DNA from: JAOUEA01 sp035249905
Lineage (GTDB): Bacteria; Actinomycetota; UBA4738; HRBIN12
Assembly (NCBI GenBank): GCA_035249905.1
Contig: DATFFT010000018.1
Location: forward strand, 1-64,000
Direction of reading: 5' to 3'
Length of the DNA: 64,000 nt
Shown: positions 60,594 through 64,000 of the stretch, one piece after another
How the letters are laid out: each line of letters starts with the position of its first letter
How positions within the stretch are numbered: the stretch's first letter is position 1
Notes under the pieces: model-generated
Told to the model about the DNA's origin: nothing
Database searches by the model: none
Seen by the model: the letters and a program-made list of their open reading frames with translations, nothing else
Made by a program: the position numbers and the translations under genes

Positions 60594-62195
60594 ATGGCCA
60601 AGCGGTACGACGCGGTCGTGATCGGTGGCGGGCACAACGGGCTCGTGAACGCCGCCTACCTCGCGAAGGCCGGACTCAAGGTGCTGGTGCTCGAGCGCCG
60701 GCATCTCCTCGGCGGCGCCACGCTCAGCGAGGAGATCGTGCCGGGCTTCACGTTCTCGGTCTTCAGCTACGTCGTCTCACTGCTTCGCCCCGAGATCATC
60801 CGCGAGCTCGAACTCGCCAAGCACGGGCTCGAGATCCTGCCGCTCGATGGCACGATCACGCCGCTCGACGACGACTCCCTCTGGCGCGTGAACGACCACG
60901 GCAAGAACGTGCGTGAGCTGCGCCGCTGGAGCCTGAACGACGCCGAGGTGTACGAGGAGTACGGACGGCTGATGGCCGAGATGGGCCGGTTCATCAAGCC
61001 GATCCTGTCGATCGCTCCGCCCGACCCGGGAAGGATCTCCCCGGGGCACTGGCTGCCGCTCGGCCCCCTCGCCAAGGGGTTCCGCGACCTGCCGAAGAAG
61101 ATGCAGTCGACGTTCATCCAGCTGATGACGATGAGCGCGGCCGACTTCCTCGACCAGTGGTTCCAGACCGAGCCGCTGAAGGCCACGATGAGCGCCTCGG
61201 GCATCATCGGCACGTTCCAGGGACCGCGGTCGCCCGGCACGGCCTACGTGCTGCTGCACCACTACATGGGTGAGATCGACGGTGCGTTCCGGGCGTGGGG
61301 CGTGCCGCGAGGCGGCACCGGGTCGATCGCCACGGCGATCGCGAACAGCGCGCTCTCGATCGGCGTCGAGATCCGCACCGAGGCAGGCGTCTCGCACATC
61401 GCGACCGCGGGCGGCCGCGCGACCGGCGTCGTGCTCTCCAGCGGCGAAGAGATCGAGGCCGACGTCGTGATGAGCTCGCTCGACTCGCGGCAGACGTTCA
61501 TCAACCTGCTCGACGAGCACGATATCGAGCCCGATTTCCGCGACGAGGTGATGCGCTACAAGTACCGCGGTTCGAGCGGGAAGGTGAACCTCGCGCTCAA
61601 CGGCCTCCCGGAGCTCGCGTGCAAGCCCGGCGTCGGCCCATGGCTGCGCGGCGCGATCTCGTTCTCGCCATCGCTCGACTACATGGAGCGCGCCTATGAC
61701 GACGCGAAATACGGGCGGCCGTCGAAGCGTCCGTACATCGACTGCATCATCCCGACGCTCGTCGACCCGACGATGGCTCCTCCAGGCAAGCACGTGATGA
61801 GCTGCTTCGTGCAGTACGCCCCCTACCACCTGGAAGGCAGTGCGGTCTGGGACGACGAGCGGCGCGAGGCGTTCGGCCAGAACGTCATCGACACGCTCGA
61901 GGAACGGTTCCCGAACATCAGGTCCCTGATCGAGGGTTACCAGTTCGTGACGCCGAAGGACATCGAGGACATCACGGGCCTCTCCGAAGGGAACATCTTC
62001 GCTGGCGAGCTCTCACTCGAGCAGCTCTTCTTCAACCGGCCGGTGCCGGGATGGGCCCGGTACGAGACGCCCGTCGCGAACCTCTGGATGTGTGGCTCGG
62101 CGACCCACCCGGGCGGGGGCATCATGGGCGCGCCCGGCATGATCGCGGCCCGGGAGTACCTGAAGCAGCGCAAGCGCGGTCGGAGGGCCGCCTGA
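60594..62195 (+). CDS. FAD-dependent oxidoreductase (PYROXD2/phytoene desaturase-like), copy 1
   Basis: A 533-residue flavoprotein. It starts YDAVVIGGGHNGLVNAAYLA (dinucleotide-binding GXGXXG form, here GGGHNG), then LERRHLLGGATLSEE, and GIMGAPGMIAAREYL near the end closes the FAD site. Overall it matches the pyridine nucleotide-disulfide oxidoreductase domain 2 (PYROXD2) and CrtI-like family. Substrate unknown; no carotenoid genes are in the window. Well-formed ribosome site GGAGG. Confidence 0.82.
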   Translation: MAKRYDAVVIGGGHNGLVNAAYLAKAGLKVLVLERRHLLGGATLSEEIVPGFTFSVFSYVVSLLRPEIIRELELAKHGLEILPLDGTITPLDDDSLWRVNDHGKNVRELRRWSLNDAEVYEEYGRLMAEMGRFIKPILSIAPPDPGRISPGHWLPLGPLAKGFRDLPKKMQSTFIQLMTMSAADFLDQWFQTEPLKATMSASGIIGTFQGPRSPGTAYVLLHHYMGEIDGAFRAWGVPRGGTGSIATAIANSALSIGVEIRTEAGVSHIATAGGRATGVVLSSGEEIEADVVMSSLDSRQTFINLLDEHDIEPDFRDEVMRYKYRGSSGKVNLALNGLPELACKPGVGPWLRGAISFSPSLDYMERAYDDAKYGRPSKRPYIDCIIPTLVDPTMAPPGKHVMSCFVQYAPYHLEGSAVWDDERREAFGQNVIDTLEERFPNIRSLIEGYQFVTPKDIEDITGLSEGNIFAGELSLEQLFFNRPVPGWARYETPVANLWMCGSATHPGGGIMGAPGMIAAREYLKQRKRGRRAA

Positions 62196-62229
62196 TGGCG
62201 CTCGAGCACCGAAGGGGTAGCGCATCGTG

Positions 62230-63804
62230 ATGTCCCCGCGGAGCGACGTCGTGGTGGTCGGCGGAGGCCACAACGGCCTGATCGCCGCGGCGTTCCTCGC
62301 CGAGGCCGGCCGGAAGGTCACGGTGCTCGAGGCGGCCGATCGGGTCGGCGGCATCCTCCGTACCACCTCGCCTGCCGACGGCGTGACCGCACCCGGCATC
62401 GTGCACACGGTCGGACGTCTGCGCGCGTCCGTGGTTCGGGACCTGCAGCTCGAGCGGCACGGCTTCGAGGCGATCACGCCGGCCGTGCGCATGTTCGCGC
62501 CCCAACCCGACGGCTCGGCGGTGACGTTCTGGGGCGACCCCGCGCGCACGGCGAACGATCTCAGCGAACGGAACGCCCACGACGGGGAGGCGTTCGCAGG
62601 ATTCGACGCGAAGATGCGGGCGATCGCGAGCTTCCTCGCCTACGTGAACGTGGCGACCCCGCCCGACGCGAGGTCTCCTTCCCTCGCCGACGCGATCATG
62701 GGGCTGAAGCTCGGGAAGGCTTTCCGCGACCTCGGCGCCCGAACCGGGCGTGAGGCGATCCGTGCGATCCCGATGGCGGTGGCCGACCTGGTCCAGGAGG
62801 TCTTCGACGACGAGGCGGTTCGCGGGCCCCTTACGACGCGGGGGGTGCTGTTCACGTCGATGGGCCCGTGGGCGACCGGCACCGCGGCCGTCTTCCTCAA
62901 CGACTCCGCCGGCACCGATGGGGGAGCGGCGGGCACGGCCGTGTACGCCCGGGGCGGCACCGGGGCGCTCGCGAGCGCGCTTGAGTCGGCGGCGAAGGCC
63001 CGAGGGGTCGACGTGCGCACCGGCGCCGAGGTCGTCGCGATCCGCTCGAAGGACGGCCTGGTGCGCGGCGTCACGCTCGCCGACGGCTCCGAGCTCGACG
63101 CGAAGCTCGTCGTCTCTGCCGCGGACCCGAAGCGTACGCTGCGGCTCTGCGATCCGGTCGAGTTGAACCCCTACGAGGTCTGGCGGGCGGAGAACATCCG
63201 CCAGCCCGGTTCGACCGCCAAGGTCAACCTCGTGCTGTCGGGGCTGCCCGCGTTCCACGGGGGCGACGAGGAGCGGCTCGCCGGGCGCATCGTGGTCGGC
63301 ACGTCGATCGATCACGTCGAGCGGGCGATGGACGCCCACAAGTACGGGCACATCGCAGACGACCCGATGCTCGAGGCCACGATCCCGTCGATCCTCGACC
63401 CCTCGCTCGCTCCCGAGGGCAAGCACGTGATGTCGATGCTGCTCCAGGCGGCGCCGCGGCACCTGCGTGACGGCGAGTGGGCATCCGAGCGCGACCGCGT
63501 CGCGGACATCGCGGTGAAGTCGATGGAACGGTTCGCGCCCGGGCTCGGGGAGCTCGTCGAAGCGCGCGAGGTGATCACGCCCGAGGACATGGAGACCGAC
63601 CACCACCTCACCGGTGGACACGTCTACCACGCGGAGCCGGGCCTGGATCAGTTCTTCGCGTGGCGCCCGCTGAACGGGGAGGCACGGTATCGGCTCCAGA
63701 TCGCGGGTCTCTATCTGGCGGGTTCCGGAGCGCACCCCGGCGGCGGCATCACCGGCGGGCCGGGCGCGAACGCGGCGCGCCAGATCCTCGCGGATACGAA
63801 GTGA
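62230..63804 (+). CDS. FAD-dependent oxidoreductase, copy 2
   Basis: A 524-residue paralog of the previous gene: SDVVVVGGGHNGLIAAAFLA, LEAADRVGGILRTTSP, and GSGAHPGGGITGGPGANAAR for the C-terminal FAD part. It is 34 bases downstream, likely in the same transcript. The paralogs may form a heteromer or act on successive steps; they differ in the central region, where substrate binds. Start ATG 62230 (a GTG at 62227 is just upstream). Confidence 0.82.
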   Translation: MSPRSDVVVVGGGHNGLIAAAFLAEAGRKVTVLEAADRVGGILRTTSPADGVTAPGIVHTVGRLRASVVRDLQLERHGFEAITPAVRMFAPQPDGSAVTFWGDPARTANDLSERNAHDGEAFAGFDAKMRAIASFLAYVNVATPPDARSPSLADAIMGLKLGKAFRDLGARTGREAIRAIPMAVADLVQEVFDDEAVRGPLTTRGVLFTSMGPWATGTAAVFLNDSAGTDGGAAGTAVYARGGTGALASALESAAKARGVDVRTGAEVVAIRSKDGLVRGVTLADGSELDAKLVVSAADPKRTLRLCDPVELNPYEVWRAENIRQPGSTAKVNLVLSGLPAFHGGDEERLAGRIVVGTSIDHVERAMDAHKYGHIADDPMLEATIPSILDPSLAPEGKHVMSMLLQAAPRHLRDGEWASERDRVADIAVKSMERFAPGLGELVEAREVITPEDMETDHHLTGGHVYHAEPGLDQFFAWRPLNGEARYRLQIAGLYLAGSGAHPGGGITGGPGANAARQILADTK

Positions 63805-63896
63805 GCCACGCGGCTACGCGGTCACGCGCCGCGGATCTCGGACAGATGCCCGAGCCGTAGACGTTCACGCCGCCCCTCACTAGGGTCGGGCGAACG

Positions 63897-64000
63897 ATGA
63901 TCACGCTCGAGCACGTCGAGAAGCGGTACCCGGGAACCTCCGCACCGGCGGTCGGCGACCTCTCGCTCGAGGTCGACGAGGGCGAGACCGTCGCGCTCGT
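63897..64000 (+). CDS. ABC transporter ATPase, osmoprotectant type (3' truncated by window)
   Basis: Only the first 34 codons are present. MITLEHVEKRYPGTSAPAVG then LSLEVDEGETVAL is the usual start of OpuCA/ProV-type ATPases of glycine betaine/choline uptake. Candidate -10 TAGGGT (63881-63886) ends 10 bases before the ATG. The Walker A lies beyond the window, so the call rests on the N-terminus. Confidence 0.6.
   Translation, partial: MITLEHVEKRYPGTSAPAVGDLSLEVDEGETVAL

Overview
This window looks like chromosomal DNA of a high-GC actinobacterium, probably from a lineage outside the well-studied Streptomyces and Mycobacterium groups. It carries a WhiB regulator, the coenzyme F420 genes fbiA, fbiB and fbiC, DUF3499 and DUF5719 genes, LGFP repeats, and a gene order around fbi/whiB/manB/ahcY that I recall from mycobacteria and streptomycetes. 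GTG starts and 4-base ATGA/GTGA overlaps are common. Many genes begin 6-8 bases after a TANNNT -10 box, which implies leaderless mRNAs. prfB keeps the classical programmed +1 frameshift and adenosylhomocysteinase is the short archaeal/Thermotoga-like form; both fit a deep branch. No phage, transposase, integrase or CRISPR array was seen.

Layout. 1-9020 (+): a surface-glycan operon with two GT4-like glycosyltransferases, a Wzm/Wzt-type export ABC transporter, a small DMT transporter, a GT2 glycosyltransferase, a sugar-nucleotide transferase and a SpoIID/LGFP wall protein. 9031-15467: two tandem DUF3105 membrane proteins and the F420 genes, with fbiA-fbiB and fbiC divergent from back-to-back promoters. 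15600-29100 (+): WhiB, a histone H1-like basic protein, a membrane glycosyltransferase with DUF5719, an L,D-transpeptidase, DUF3499, phosphomannomutase, a Trm112-like protein, a sugar-phosphate isomerase, purine nucleoside phosphorylase, adenosylhomocysteinase and ComF. 29050-36528: a structured leader RNA and HPF, a NarL-type regulator, a frameshifted DinB gene, a ThDP enzyme, an MFS transporter and SecA. 36538-45963: GNAT, PrfB, a YfhO-like protein, FtsE/FtsX, SmpB, MFS, a PLP decarboxylase and tmRNA (ssrA). 45964-55709: mainly minus strand, with a cyclase/ATPase/TPR regulator, a frameshifted aconitase-X pair, CHRD, phosphodiesterase and GcvT-like genes. 55833-64000 (+): a META lipoprotein, NhaC-type antiporter, APC permease and arginine deiminase, then two FAD oxidoreductase paralogs and the start of an osmoprotectant-type ABC ATPase.

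The genes fall into a few jobs: building and exporting envelope glycans (first 9 kb and 16.4-25.6 kb), making F420, ribosome rescue and hibernation (ssrA, smpB, hpf, prfB), secretion and division (secA, ftsEX), and arginine deimination linked to ion transport.

The observations I would follow first are: a near-identical 18-bp palindromic operator candidate in front of both whiB and DUF3499; a nested-stem RNA-like element upstream of DUF3499; the family of leaderless promoters, which corrects several start codons; the structured leader of hpf; a possible ATC start codon on the ABC permease; and two single-base frameshifts (dinB-like and aconitase-X) that are either sequencing errors or real lesions.
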